Below are positions 7,613 through 16,502 of a stretch of 64,000 nt of DNA, piece after piece. The notes under the pieces are model-generated. The model made no database searches, had not been told where the DNA came from, and was given only the letters and a program-made list of their open reading frames with translations. Position 1 is the first letter of the stretch, and each line of letters begins with the position of its first letter. The DNA is from Arthrobacter sp. E3. Lineage in GTDB: Bacteria; Actinomycetota; Actinomycetes; Actinomycetales; Micrococcaceae. The stretch is from the NCBI RefSeq assembly GCF_017353415.1, contig NZ_JAFMPX010000014.1:1-64000 (forward strand), read 5' to 3'. Made by a program: the position numbers and the translations under genes.

Positions 7613-8797
7613 TTACAGCGCTGTCTTCGATGCGGGAAACGCAGGAAGCTCCACCGCGTCGTGGAAGCTTCTCCCCATGACGAGGTCGGCAATCTTGGGA
7701 AGGCCCATCAAGCGCATCACAGTGTTCCTTTCAAAAAGCTGGAGTCTGTTCTTCGGCGCGAACGCCAGCCCCAAACCAACGGCGGCATCCTGCTTGGATT
7801 GCAGCAGCGGGGCCAGTAGCGCCTGATAGCGAGCGAACGCGTCACCCGCATCACCGCCGGAGGCCAGCTCGGCACCAAGCGTGTAGGCCTCCACCATAGC
7901 CAAGGCGGACCCCTGCCCCGCCAAAAACGAGGGGCACGCCGCGGCATCGCCCACCAAAGCCACCCGCCCCGTCGTCCACGATGGCATCCGGATCTGGCTC
8001 ACAGAATCGAAATAGAAGTCCTTGGCCTTGCCCATGAGATCGAGCATGCAGGGCACCTCCCACCCCTTGGCGGCGAGGGTAGCCCGCAACAACTCTTCCT
8101 GTGCTGCGCGATCAGCTGGTACTTCACCCTCATGCCGGACGCTAAACAGGAACAACGTCTTGTCGTCGCGCAGGGAAAGCCGAACAGCCTGAAAGCCGAC
8201 GTCGGCGTACATCATCGCAACGAGTTCGTCCCGCTGCGGATATCCCGTCGTTTCGAACGCGGCGACAACCATGCCAAGGTACCGCTCGAATCCTTGATCC
8301 GGGCCGAAGGCGAGCTGCCTTACCTTGGAGTGGAGTCCATCGGCGCCGACGACCAAGTCGAAGTCTCCCGTCCTCCCGCTCTCAAAGGTGACCCGCACCC
8401 GATCGCCGTCGTCGGCAAGCTCTGCCACCGTGTCGCCCAGGATCAGCTCGGCAGCACCGCCAAGGGCTTCGTAGATCACCGCAGAGAGGTCGGAGCGGGC
8501 CAGACTCAAATAGGTCTCCACCGATTCCATGATGGCATCGGGCTTGAAGGACGCCACCTTTCGACCTTCGCGATTGACGGCCCTGGCTTCCGTCATGACG
8601 TACCCGCGCTCACGCAGTTTGGGCACGATGCCCATCTTCTCCGCCACTTCGAACCCTGCACCCCAAAAATCGATCAGGTATCCGCCGCTGCGCAATTCCT
8701 GTGCATGTTCGACGATGGTGACATGGTGCCCCGCCTTGTTCAGCCAGAACGCCAGCGTGGGGCCCGCAATACCTGCACCCACAATTAAGACCTTCAT
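7613..8797 (-). CDS. FAD-dependent monooxygenase, PHBH fold (TetX-like)
   Basis: A 394-residue flavoprotein hydroxylase. The dinucleotide motif GAGIAGPTLA lies at residues 7-16, the DG motif appears as GADGLHSKVR in mid-protein, and the second FAD motif as ALVGDAAACPS. This architecture is shared by aromatic hydroxylases and by antibiotic-modifying enzymes such as TetX; the substrate cannot be inferred. ATG 8797 follows GAGG at good spacing. It is the first gene of an operon with the TetR regulator, behind a well-formed promoter and operator. Confidence 0.9.
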   Translation of the reverse strand: MKVLIVGAGIAGPTLAFWLNKAGHHVTIVEHAQELRSGGYLIDFWGAGFEVAEKMGIVPKLRERGYVMTEARAVNREGRKVASFKPDAIMESVETYLSLARSDLSAVIYEALGGAAELILGDTVAELADDGDRVRVTFESGRTGDFDLVVGADGLHSKVRQLAFGPDQGFERYLGMVVAAFETTGYPQRDELVAMMYADVGFQAVRLSLRDDKTLFLFSVRHEGEVPADRAAQEELLRATLAAKGWEVPCMLDLMGKAKDFYFDSVSQIRMPSWTTGRVALVGDAAACPSFLAGQGSALAMVEAYTLGAELASGGDAGDAFARYQALLAPLLQSKQDAAVGLGLAFAPKNRLQLFERNTVMRLMGLPKIADLVMGRSFHDAVELPAFPASKTAL

Positions 8798-8822
8798 GAT
8801 GGAACCTCGATCCAACCTTGCT

Positions 8823-8860
8823 TAGACCACCAGTATAAACCGGTGGTCTACAGATGTCAC
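8823..8860 (-). promoter_or_regulatory. Promoter and TetR operator of the monooxygenase operon
   Basis: On the minus strand a -35 GTGACA (8860-8855) and a -10 TATACT (8837-8832) are separated by exactly 17 bases. A palindrome with 9-bp perfect arms, TAGACCACC at 8823-8831 and its complement at 8842-8850, covers the -10 box. This is the layout expected of a TetR-type autorepressed promoter; start codon 8797 follows after a short leader. Confidence 0.8.
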
Positions 8861-8993
8861 TGATGCATGTAAGCGGCTGGATTGCTGCTGATAGATGGTC
8901 TGGAATCCGCGCGAGAAGCCCTCTGTTTCATTAGGTCTCTCTGCCGACAATGCCTGAACCGCCAAGGTCCCAGACCACGAAAACCACGGGCCA

Positions 8994-9052
8994 GATGACA
9001 CTTATGTCATAAATCGCCCAATCGGGACGTCGCGGGATGACACTCGTCACAT
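8994..9052. promoter_or_regulatory. Repeated GATGACACT motifs upstream of the multicopper oxidase
   Basis: GATGACACT occurs at 8994-9002 and 9036-9044, 42 bp apart (about four helical turns). Each copy begins a dyad: ATGACA-CTTA-TGTCAT at 8995-9010 and TGAC-ACTC-GTCA at 9038-9049. The pair lies 45-100 bases before the oxidase start and could be a regulator binding site. The regulator is unknown. Confidence 0.45.
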
Positions 9053-9093
9053 AGAGCCTGTAATCCTGCACTCCGCCTGTGAGGGGAATCATC

Positions 9094-12000
9094 ATGCGAA
9101 CACCTGCCCACCACCCCTACCACCGGGCCCCGAGGCGCCGATTGAGCAGGCCGGCCGTCATTGTGACGCTCGCTTTGCTGCTCAGCAGCATCGGCCCGCT
9201 GGCAGGGATCAACAACTTCTCCGGACCCGATGCGGCACAGGCCGCAGTACCTGCGAGCGCCACCGACGCGACGAAAGTCCCCCACTACTTCGGTCCTTTC
9301 CCCAACTGGGCCAACAGCCCCCAGGTGCTGGCAGACGCCATGGTGAGCATCGGCGTCGGAACCCCCACACCGGTCCTGTACGGCAACCCGCTAACTGAGC
9401 GCCAGTACGCGACCGACTACGCCAAGCCGCCGGGTGAAATGGGCCCAGTGCTCATTGTCCTTGACCATGCGAAACTGCCAGCTGGCACCCTCCACGACTT
9501 CCAGAGCTGGAACCAAGGCACGACTGGAGGGAGTCCAACCACCTCAGCTGGCAACCTCTTCCACGCACTGGTGTTGCGACCCACAGCCACTGCTGGCGAA
9601 TACACCGTCGTCTTCGCCAGCGACCAGCTAACAGTCCCGGTACCGGCAGTCGCCACCGGAGAGGTCACCACCTACACCGTGCCAGCCGTGACTGTGCAGA
9701 AAAACGACGTGATCGGCTTTTACGGCCAAGGGATTCCAGTTGACACAGGGGTTCCCGCCAATGGCGACACCTTGAGCACACCGGCTAGCGGCGATACGAC
9801 AATGGCCGCCAACGTTGCCCCAGCCAAGGACTCCACTCTCAAGCTGGGAGCCACGAACTATCCGGACTTCTCACATGACCGCACCTACTCTTTTGGCGCT
9901 GACGTCACTCCGACCATCGCCGACCCGGGAACGGGCGCCGAGGCAACAGCCTCGGTGGACCCGAAGACGGGCGCAATCTCAGGTGTGACCGTAACCAGCC
10001 CAGGCGCCGGCTACGCAGTTCCGCCCGCGGTGACAATCACGACTGCCGGAGTCACCCCCACCACAGTGGCTAAAGCCACCGCCAAGATCGCCACCGGCGT
10101 CATCACCAGCATTGACGTCAACGAGACGGGCTACGGCTTCACCGCCCCCACCGTGACCCTGGCAGGCGGCAACCCTACTGCCGGTTCGGAGGCACAGGCA
10201 CTGGCCAGCGGGACAGTCGATGACTTGAAACTAACCGATGGAGGCAAGGGCTACGCAGCCCAGCCGTTGGTTAACATCTCCAAGCCTGACCTGGCCGACG
10301 GCGTGCAGGCCACTGCCAGCGCAACCATGGACGCCAACGGTGTGGTCACCGGCGTCGAACTTGCGATCGCCGGCAGTGGCTACACGTCCGCTCCGACAGT
10401 GACCATCACCGATGCCAGCAAGACCAACCCCACCGTGTGGGCCAGCGTTGTCGCCACCATCGGCGTCACCCGGATCGACATGACCAGCGGTGGTGCGGGC
10501 TACCTCTCAGCACCCACAGTGACCATTGCGGACACCGTGGGCATTGCCGACAAGGGTGCCAGCGGAACTGCCAAAGTGGCTGTCAAAGGCTCCGTCACCG
10601 AAATTGTGGTGACCACCCCCGGAGCCGGATACCTCACCCCCGGCATCAAGAAGTTCGTCGACACGCTGCCCGGCCAAGGTGAGGCCAACGCCAACGACCT
10701 GGGCCAGTACATCCCGGTCGCGGTACCCGACACCACCACCTATCCAGGTACGGACTACTACGAAATCGCGGTGGTGCAATTCCGGATGAAGTTCCACCGG
10801 GACCTGCCGGCCACTCTCCTTCGCGGCTACGTCCAGCTCTCCACCAGCGTCGTCCCAGGCAAGAAGGTGGCCCTCGGCAACGCCAACATTGACCCGGCCA
10901 TCCCCGACAGCCCCATCAGCTTCAACGGCGTGGACAACCCGCATTACCTCGGCCCGACCATCGTCGCCTCGAAGAACAAGCCCGTCCGCGTCCTGTTCCG
11001 CAACCTGCTGCCCACCGGTGTGGATGGCGACCTGTTCCTGCCGGTCGACACCTCGGTCATGGGTTCAGGCGCCGGCCCCGACATGATGACGCTCGATCCC
11101 GCAACGAAAGTTCCGGAAGACATGGCGCCGGACGAGGGAAGTGTCCTTGACGGCGTGCGCAACCCGATGTGTGGCGAAACGCCGAAGCCGGCCACCTGCT
11201 ACTCGGAGAACCGCGCCACCTTGCACCTGCACGGCGGCATCACCCCGTGGATCAGTGACGGTACACCTCACCAGTGGGTCACCCCCGGCGGCGAAAACAC
11301 CGCCTACCCCAAGGGCGTCAGCGTCAGCAACGTCCCGGACATGCCAGATCCCGGCCCCGGTGCCGAGACCTTCTTCTACACCAACCAGCAGAGCGCCCGC
11401 ATGATGTTCTACCACGACCACGCGTGGGGCATCACCCGGCTCAACGTGTACGCCGGTGAAGTAGCCGGCTACATGATCACGGACGACGCCGAGCAGAAGC
11501 TGATGGCCCCCGGCGGAGCCCTTGAGGGGCTCGGCATGGGAACTGAGCTGATCATCCAGGACAAGACGTTCGTGCCTAGCACCACACGGATGGCCCAGCT
11601 TGACCCGACTTGGGATGCTAAGAAGTGGGGTGGCGAAGGCAACCTCTGGCAACCGCACGTGTACATGCCCGCGCAGAACCCTGGCGACTCCACCGGCATG
11701 AGCGCCTTCGGCCGCTGGTTCTACGGCCCGTGGTTCTGGCCGCCGGCCAAGGACGCCAAGTACCCGCCCATCGCCAACCCCTATTACGACCCCGCCTGCG
11801 ATGCGAACGTTGCTGACTTCTGCGAGCCAGCCCTGATCCCGTCGACGCCGAACAACTCCGTGGGCATGGAAGCCTTCCATGACACCCCCGTGGTGAATGG
11901 CACCGCCTACCCGACGACGACCATGGATCCCAAGTCCTACCGGTTCAGGATCCTCAACGGTTCCGACGACCGGTTCTGGAACCTTTCCTGGTACGTCGCC

Positions 12001-14718
12001 GATCCAGCAACAGGCACCGAGGTTGCGCTGAAGGCCAGCGAACTCTCGCTGGCACAGACCGACCCGGTCGTCATGCCGACACCGGACACGGCCAAGAGCC
12101 CCAAGGGCCCTGACTGGATCCAGATCGGCAACGAGGGAGGCTTCCTGCCGACCCCGGCAGTGGTGCCCGCCCATGAGACAACGTTCATCACGGACGCAAC
12201 CAGGTTCGACGTCGGCAACGTGGACCAGCACTCGCTGCTTCTCGCACCGGCTGAACGCGCCGACGTGATCGTGGACTTCTCCGCCTACCGAGGGAAGACG
12301 CTGATCCTCTACAACGATGCACCTGCGGCGTTCCCGGGCAGGATCCCCGGTTACGACTACTACACCGGCGGACCGGACATGTTCCCGGCCGGCGCACCCA
12401 CCACGCTGCCCGGCTACGGGCCCGACACCCGCTCGGTCATGCAAGTCAAGGTATCCACCGCAGCACCTGCGCTGGCCTTCGACCGGCCAAACACCACCGC
12501 TGACCAAATGGGCAAGCTGATGGCCGCGTTCGACCACCACACCGACGCTGCCGGCAACCCCGCCGGAGTGTTTGAGTCCAGCCAAAACCCGATCGTGGTT
12601 GGCCAATCCGCGTACAACCAGGCCTACGGGACGAGCTTCGTCGGCAACGGGTATTGCAACGCGGCCGTCACCCCCGCAGCCAAGTGCGACGGGTTCGCGC
12701 GCATCGCCGAGCAAGGAGGCGAGCAGTTCAAATTCGACACCTTGGCGGGTCCCCAGCTCAGCGTTCCCATCGAGGGCAAGAGCGTCCACGATGAAATGAA
12801 CGCAGCGAACTTTGACGAGTGGGGGCGCATGAGCGGCAACATCGGGTTGGAGGCGCCAGGAGCAACACCGCTGCTGCAAAACATCATCCTCTACCCGTAC
12901 GTGAACCCGTCCACGGAAAACCTGGATGGCACCAAGGGGACCAACAGCCTCAATGTGACCCCCATATCCACCAACGCAGACGGCACGCAGATCTGGAAGA
13001 TCACCCACAACGGTGTGGACACCCACCCGCTGCACTTCCACCTCAATGACGTGCAACTGTTGAACAGGGTCACCTGGGACAACATCATCATCCCGCCTGA
13101 ACCTACAGAAATCGGCTGGAAGGACACGGTGCGTGTCAGTCCGCTGGAGGACACCATCGTGGCGGTCCGCCCCATCCTGCCGAAACTCCCGTTCGCCATC
13201 CCGGACAGCAACCGGCCGTTGAACCCGATGATGCCGCTAGGTGCCAAGGGCTCGATCACCGGTGTCAACGGGTACGAGGCCGGGTTCAACAACACCGACA
13301 CCAACGGCAATCCGATCGCCCCGATTAGCAACGACATGACCAACTTCGGCTGGGAATACGTGTGGCACTGCCACATCCTCAGCCACGAGGAGATGGACAT
13401 GATGCGGCCCATCGCGGTCAGCACACCCCGCACCCTGGCCGACGCCTCAGTATTGAGCTTCACCAGACCGGCGAGTGACGTGCTGCTGAGTTGGACTGAC
13501 GGGACCCCGGTATCAATCACGGATCCCACCACTTGGGGCAATGCGAAGAACGAGCTCGGTTACAAGATTGAGCGTGCGCCGCTTGCCAACGGCACGCCCG
13601 GCACGTACGCCCCCCTTGCCACCACACTGGCGAACGTCACCACCTACACCGACAAGACTGCCGGTACCGGACAATACGCCTACAGGGTGACAGCATGGAA
13701 CGCGGCCGGAAACACGGTCTCGGCGCCTGTCCTCACAGCCACCACGGTTGCCACCATCCCGAAGGTGACCAGCCAGAACCCCGCAGCCGGGGCGACCAGT
13801 GTGGCGACCAACGTTCGCCCAACCGTCACCTTCAACGAGGCCGTCACCGGAGTCAGCAACTCCACGTTCACGCTGAAGCAGGGCGCAACGTCCGTTGCCG
13901 CCTCGGTAAGCTACAACGCGGCGACGCGGACGGCAACCCTCACCCCGACGTCGGCCCTGGCAACTGACAAGACCTACACCCTCTCGTTGACCACGGCCAT
14001 CAAGAGCGTGACAGGCGGTTCATTGGCAGCGACGAGCTGGACCTTCATCACCGGTCCCGCGCCGACGGTCACCAACACCAACCCCGCCGCCGGAGCCACC
14101 GGCGTCGGACTGGGAACGGCGACCACCCGGACCCCGCTGAGGGCAACCTTCAGCGAAGCAGTGACGGGCCTGCCCACCACCGCTGCCAGCACCCCCAACT
14201 TCACCCTGAAGCTGGGAACGGCAACCATCGCCTCCAAGGTCAGCTACAACGCCACCACCAGGGTTGCCACGCTGACCCCGAACGCACCACTGCTCAGCGA
14301 CAGGACCTACACCCTGACCCTGAGCAACGCGGTCAAGGACGTGGCAGGCAACCCGCTCACCGCCAAGACGTGGACCTTCATCACCGGTCCCGCGCCTGTC
14401 GTGACGAATCGGACCCCGGCGGTCAATGCCACCAGGGTCAGCCGGACGGCGAATATCACCGCAAAGTTCAGCGAGGCAGTCACAGGCCTGCCCGCCACGG
14501 CCGCGGCAAACGGGAATTTCACCATCAAGCGGAGCTCCAACGGCGCCGCCTTCCCGTCAGTTGTCAGCTACTCCGGCACCACGAGGGTGGCGACACTGAA
14601 CCCGACCGGCACCCTGCTGGCCAACACGAAGTACACGCTCACCCTGGGCAACGGGATCAAGGATGCTGCGGGCAATCCGCTGGCTCCCGTGACCTGGAGC
14701 TTCACGACAGGCAACTAG
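9094..14718 (+). CDS. Giant secreted multicopper oxidase with repeat and Ig-like modules
   Basis: An 1874-residue exported protein. A basic N-terminus and hydrophobic segment (residues 18-45) form a Sec-type signal ending near AQAA. Residues about 290-520 hold six repeats centred on GxGYxxxPxVTI. The oxidase core follows with all four copper motifs: HLHGG (about 711), FYHDHAW (about 772), HPLHFH (about 1311) and HCHILSHEEMDMM (about 1425), the last including the type 1 Cys, His and axial Met. An FN3-like segment (1450-1545) and three Big_5 Ig-like repeats start near 1556, 1657 and 1768. Large bacterial multicopper oxidases include Mn(II) oxidases; metal or phenol oxidation outside the cell is plausible here but not shown. 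ATG 9094 follows AGGGGA. A CopC-CopD gene lies directly downstream. Confidence 0.93.
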   Translation: MRTPAHHPYHRAPRRRLSRPAVIVTLALLLSSIGPLAGINNFSGPDAAQAAVPASATDATKVPHYFGPFPNWANSPQVLADAMVSIGVGTPTPVLYGNPLTERQYATDYAKPPGEMGPVLIVLDHAKLPAGTLHDFQSWNQGTTGGSPTTSAGNLFHALVLRPTATAGEYTVVFASDQLTVPVPAVATGEVTTYTVPAVTVQKNDVIGFYGQGIPVDTGVPANGDTLSTPASGDTTMAANVAPAKDSTLKLGATNYPDFSHDRTYSFGADVTPTIADPGTGAEATASVDPKTGAISGVTVTSPGAGYAVPPAVTITTAGVTPTTVAKATAKIATGVITSIDVNETGYGFTAPTVTLAGGNPTAGSEAQALASGTVDDLKLTDGGKGYAAQPLVNISKPDLADGVQATASATMDANGVVTGVELAIAGSGYTSAPTVTITDASKTNPTVWASVVATIGVTRIDMTSGGAGYLSAPTVTIADTVGIADKGASGTAKVAVKGSVTEIVVTTPGAGYLTPGIKKFVDTLPGQGEANANDLGQYIPVAVPDTTTYPGTDYYEIAVVQFRMKFHRDLPATLLRGYVQLSTSVVPGKKVALGNANIDPAIPDSPISFNGVDNPHYLGPTIVASKNKPVRVLFRNLLPTGVDGDLFLPVDTSVMGSGAGPDMMTLDPATKVPEDMAPDEGSVLDGVRNPMCGETPKPATCYSENRATLHLHGGITPWISDGTPHQWVTPGGENTAYPKGVSVSNVPDMPDPGPGAETFFYTNQQSARMMFYHDHAWGITRLNVYAGEVAGYMITDDAEQKLMAPGGALEGLGMGTELIIQDKTFVPSTTRMAQLDPTWDAKKWGGEGNLWQPHVYMPAQNPGDSTGMSAFGRWFYGPWFWPPAKDAKYPPIANPYYDPACDANVADFCEPALIPSTPNNSVGMEAFHDTPVVNGTAYPTTTMDPKSYRFRILNGSDDRFWNLSWYVADPATGTEVALKASELSLAQTDPVVMPTPDTAKSPKGPDWIQIGNEGGFLPTPAVVPAHETTFITDATRFDVGNVDQHSLLLAPAERADVIVDFSAYRGKTLILYNDAPAAFPGRIPGYDYYTGGPDMFPAGAPTTLPGYGPDTRSVMQVKVSTAAPALAFDRPNTTADQMGKLMAAFDHHTDAAGNPAGVFESSQNPIVVGQSAYNQAYGTSFVGNGYCNAAVTPAAKCDGFARIAEQGGEQFKFDTLAGPQLSVPIEGKSVHDEMNAANFDEWGRMSGNIGLEAPGATPLLQNIILYPYVNPSTENLDGTKGTNSLNVTPISTNADGTQIWKITHNGVDTHPLHFHLNDVQLLNRVTWDNIIIPPEPTEIGWKDTVRVSPLEDTIVAVRPILPKLPFAIPDSNRPLNPMMPLGAKGSITGVNGYEAGFNNTDTNGNPIAPISNDMTNFGWEYVWHCHILSHEEMDMMRPIAVSTPRTLADASVLSFTRPASDVLLSWTDGTPVSITDPTTWGNAKNELGYKIERAPLANGTPGTYAPLATTLANVTTYTDKTAGTGQYAYRVTAWNAAGNTVSAPVLTATTVATIPKVTSQNPAAGATSVATNVRPTVTFNEAVTGVSNSTFTLKQGATSVAASVSYNAATRTATLTPTSALATDKTYTLSLTTAIKSVTGGSLAATSWTFITGPAPTVTNTNPAAGATGVGLGTATTRTPLRATFSEAVTGLPTTAASTPNFTLKLGTATIASKVSYNATTRVATLTPNAPLLSDRTYTLTLSNAVKDVAGNPLTAKTWTFITGPAPVVTNRTPAVNATRVSRTANITAKFSEAVTGLPATAAANGNFTIKRSSNGAAFPSVVSYSGTTRVATLNPTGTLLANTKYTLTLGNGIKDAAGNPLAPVTWSFTTGN

Positions 14719-14730
14719 CACTATCCGCGA

Positions 14731-14779
14731 TGTACACCGCCGCCCAACCCCGCACGTCGGGGTTGGGCGGCGGTGTACA
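14731..14779. terminator. Perfect 22-bp stem-loop between the oxidase and copCD
   Basis: Arms 14731-14752 and 14758-14779 are perfectly complementary around a 5-base loop. It starts 12 bases after the oxidase stop and ends about 40 bases before the CopC-CopD start. No T-run follows, so it may be an attenuator or mRNA-stabilising hairpin rather than a simple terminator. Confidence 0.7.
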
Positions 14780-14820
14780 TTGCGTGTATGGGCCCAGTCC
14801 TACAGGATCAGGAGACGATC

Positions 14821-16497
14821 GTGTTGACAGAAACTTCCCGTCGCAACCGCTGGCAGCAGTCACGGGCCCGGAGGCCGCTGGCACGCCGGTTCCTCGTGTT
14901 GCTGTTCGCCACGCTGTACTTGCTGATGGTGGTGCTGCCAACCCCTGTCCTGGCACACGCCGCGCTGCTATACTCGACGCCCGTCGACGGCGCAGCACTG
15001 TCCAAGGCACCGAGCTCGGTGGAGCTTGTCTTTGGTGAGACCGTTGCCCCTGTCCCCGACGGGTTCCAGCTCTACGACGGCAGCGGCGTTCAGCGCACTG
15101 TGCATGTCGAGCAGTTGGATGCCACCGTCACGGCCACCTTGCCGCCGAACCTCGCCGACGGCAGCTACAAGCTCAGCTGGCGGGTCATTTCCGATGACGC
15201 CCACCCCATTGCGGGCGTGCTGTCGTTCAGTGTGGGAAAGACCGGCGCTGCAGTCCCGGCCATCGCCAAAAACGATACCGGCCCGGTGGACATTCTGTAC
15301 GGAGCGCTGAACGCCTTCGGCTATCTGGGGTTGTTCGCTCTTGTGGGACTCACGGTTTTCAACCTCTTCGTCACCCGAACCACCGTGGCGGCTCGCCACC
15401 TGCGATGGGTGGCTGCGTTCCTCGCCATCAGTACCTACGTCCTGCTGGTGCCCCTCACCGCGGTTCGGGAGAGGGGTTTGGATCTCGGTGGGCTGGCCGA
15501 CCCAGCCGTCTTCACTTCTGGATGGTCCGGTGGTGCAGCGGTGACGCTGCTGCTCGCCCTCGCCGGAGTGGTGTTGATGCTCCTGGCCGCTCGGATCCCG
15601 GGCCGGAGAGGTTTCTGGGCCGGAACGGCCGGGGCCGGGATGGCGCTGCTCTCGGTGCTGCCCGTCGGCCACACCCGGACCTTCGGACCCAGCTGGGTGG
15701 TGATGGGCTCAGATCTGGTCCATGCAGCGACAGCCGCAGTTTGGCTGGGCGGTCTGGTGGGTCTGGTTTTGTTCCTTGCCCGTGCCCGACGGCGGAAGGG
15801 TGACCCTACCGAGGCTGCCGTGGTTCTGGGCAGGTTCTCCACGCTGGCAGGAAGTCTCGTCGTTCTGCTGGGCATCACGGGCACCATCCTGGCCGTGGTC
15901 ATGGTCGGCTCCGTGGCAACTCTTGTGGGCAGTTCCTACGGTCGCTTGCTGATGGTCAAGCTGGCCATCGTCGCAGTGATCGGCGCACTCGCGGCGTGGA
16001 ACCGGTTCGGGCTCCTCCCCCGTCTGGCGAACGAGGAAATCAAGGGGAAGGCTTGGTCCCGCCTGACCTTCGCCGTCCGCCTCGAAGCCATCGGTGTGGT
16101 GGTGGTCCTTGCGCTCACCTCCGCACTGACGTTGCAGAATCCGCGGGCAACCGAAGTGCAAGCCCCGGTCGGAACCGAGGTGCAAGCGGAGCTGGGAACG
16201 GGTCACTTGAACGGCCGGTTCAGCCCCGGCACGACGGGGCTGAACGTCCTGACCTTCGACCTTGCCGACGTGGGGGATGATCCCATCGTCCCGATCAGCC
16301 TGCCGCAAGTCAGTGCTGCGGAACAGAACCAGGGGTTTGGACCCCTGGCTGCCAAAGTTACCCCTGGGGCCACGCCTGGAAACTACCGGGCCGAAGTGGT
16401 GCTGCCGGAGCCAGGCACCTGGAAGATCACCGTCGCCGTCCGCGTCAACGAGCTTGAGCAGCCGGCCGCCGTCGTCAATGTGGTAGTAGCGAAGTGA
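14821..16497 (+). CDS. CopC-CopD fusion copper-handling membrane protein
   Basis: A 558-residue protein starting at GTG 14821 after AGGAGA; the longer frame would run through the hairpin. A signal segment ends at LAHAAL, placing the CopC copper-ligand His at the mature N-terminus. The CopC domain continues to DDAHPIAG. About eight transmembrane helices of the CopD type follow, then a C-terminal outer beta domain (about 435-558) resembling YtkA/YcnI-type modules. Such fusions (YcnJ-like) bind and import copper. Its place immediately after a multicopper oxidase suggests copper supply for oxidase maturation. It converges with the histidine-kinase gene, leaving 5 bases between stops. Confidence 0.9.
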   Translation: MLTETSRRNRWQQSRARRPLARRFLVLLFATLYLLMVVLPTPVLAHAALLYSTPVDGAALSKAPSSVELVFGETVAPVPDGFQLYDGSGVQRTVHVEQLDATVTATLPPNLADGSYKLSWRVISDDAHPIAGVLSFSVGKTGAAVPAIAKNDTGPVDILYGALNAFGYLGLFALVGLTVFNLFVTRTTVAARHLRWVAAFLAISTYVLLVPLTAVRERGLDLGGLADPAVFTSGWSGGAAVTLLLALAGVVLMLLAARIPGRRGFWAGTAGAGMALLSVLPVGHTRTFGPSWVVMGSDLVHAATAAVWLGGLVGLVLFLARARRRKGDPTEAAVVLGRFSTLAGSLVVLLGITGTILAVVMVGSVATLVGSSYGRLLMVKLAIVAVIGALAAWNRFGLLPRLANEEIKGKAWSRLTFAVRLEAIGVVVVLALTSALTLQNPRATEVQAPVGTEVQAELGTGHLNGRFSPGTTGLNVLTFDLADVGDDPIVPISLPQVSAAEQNQGFGPLAAKVTPGATPGNYRAEVVLPEPGTWKITVAVRVNELEQPAAVVNVVVAK

Positions 16498-16502
16498 GCG
16501 AG

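Noticed and set aside
11065-13056. 663-codon open frame antisense to the multicopper oxidase
   Set aside because: It mirrors the codon structure of the oxidase, has no recognisable domain, and long antisense frames are usual in high-GC DNA.
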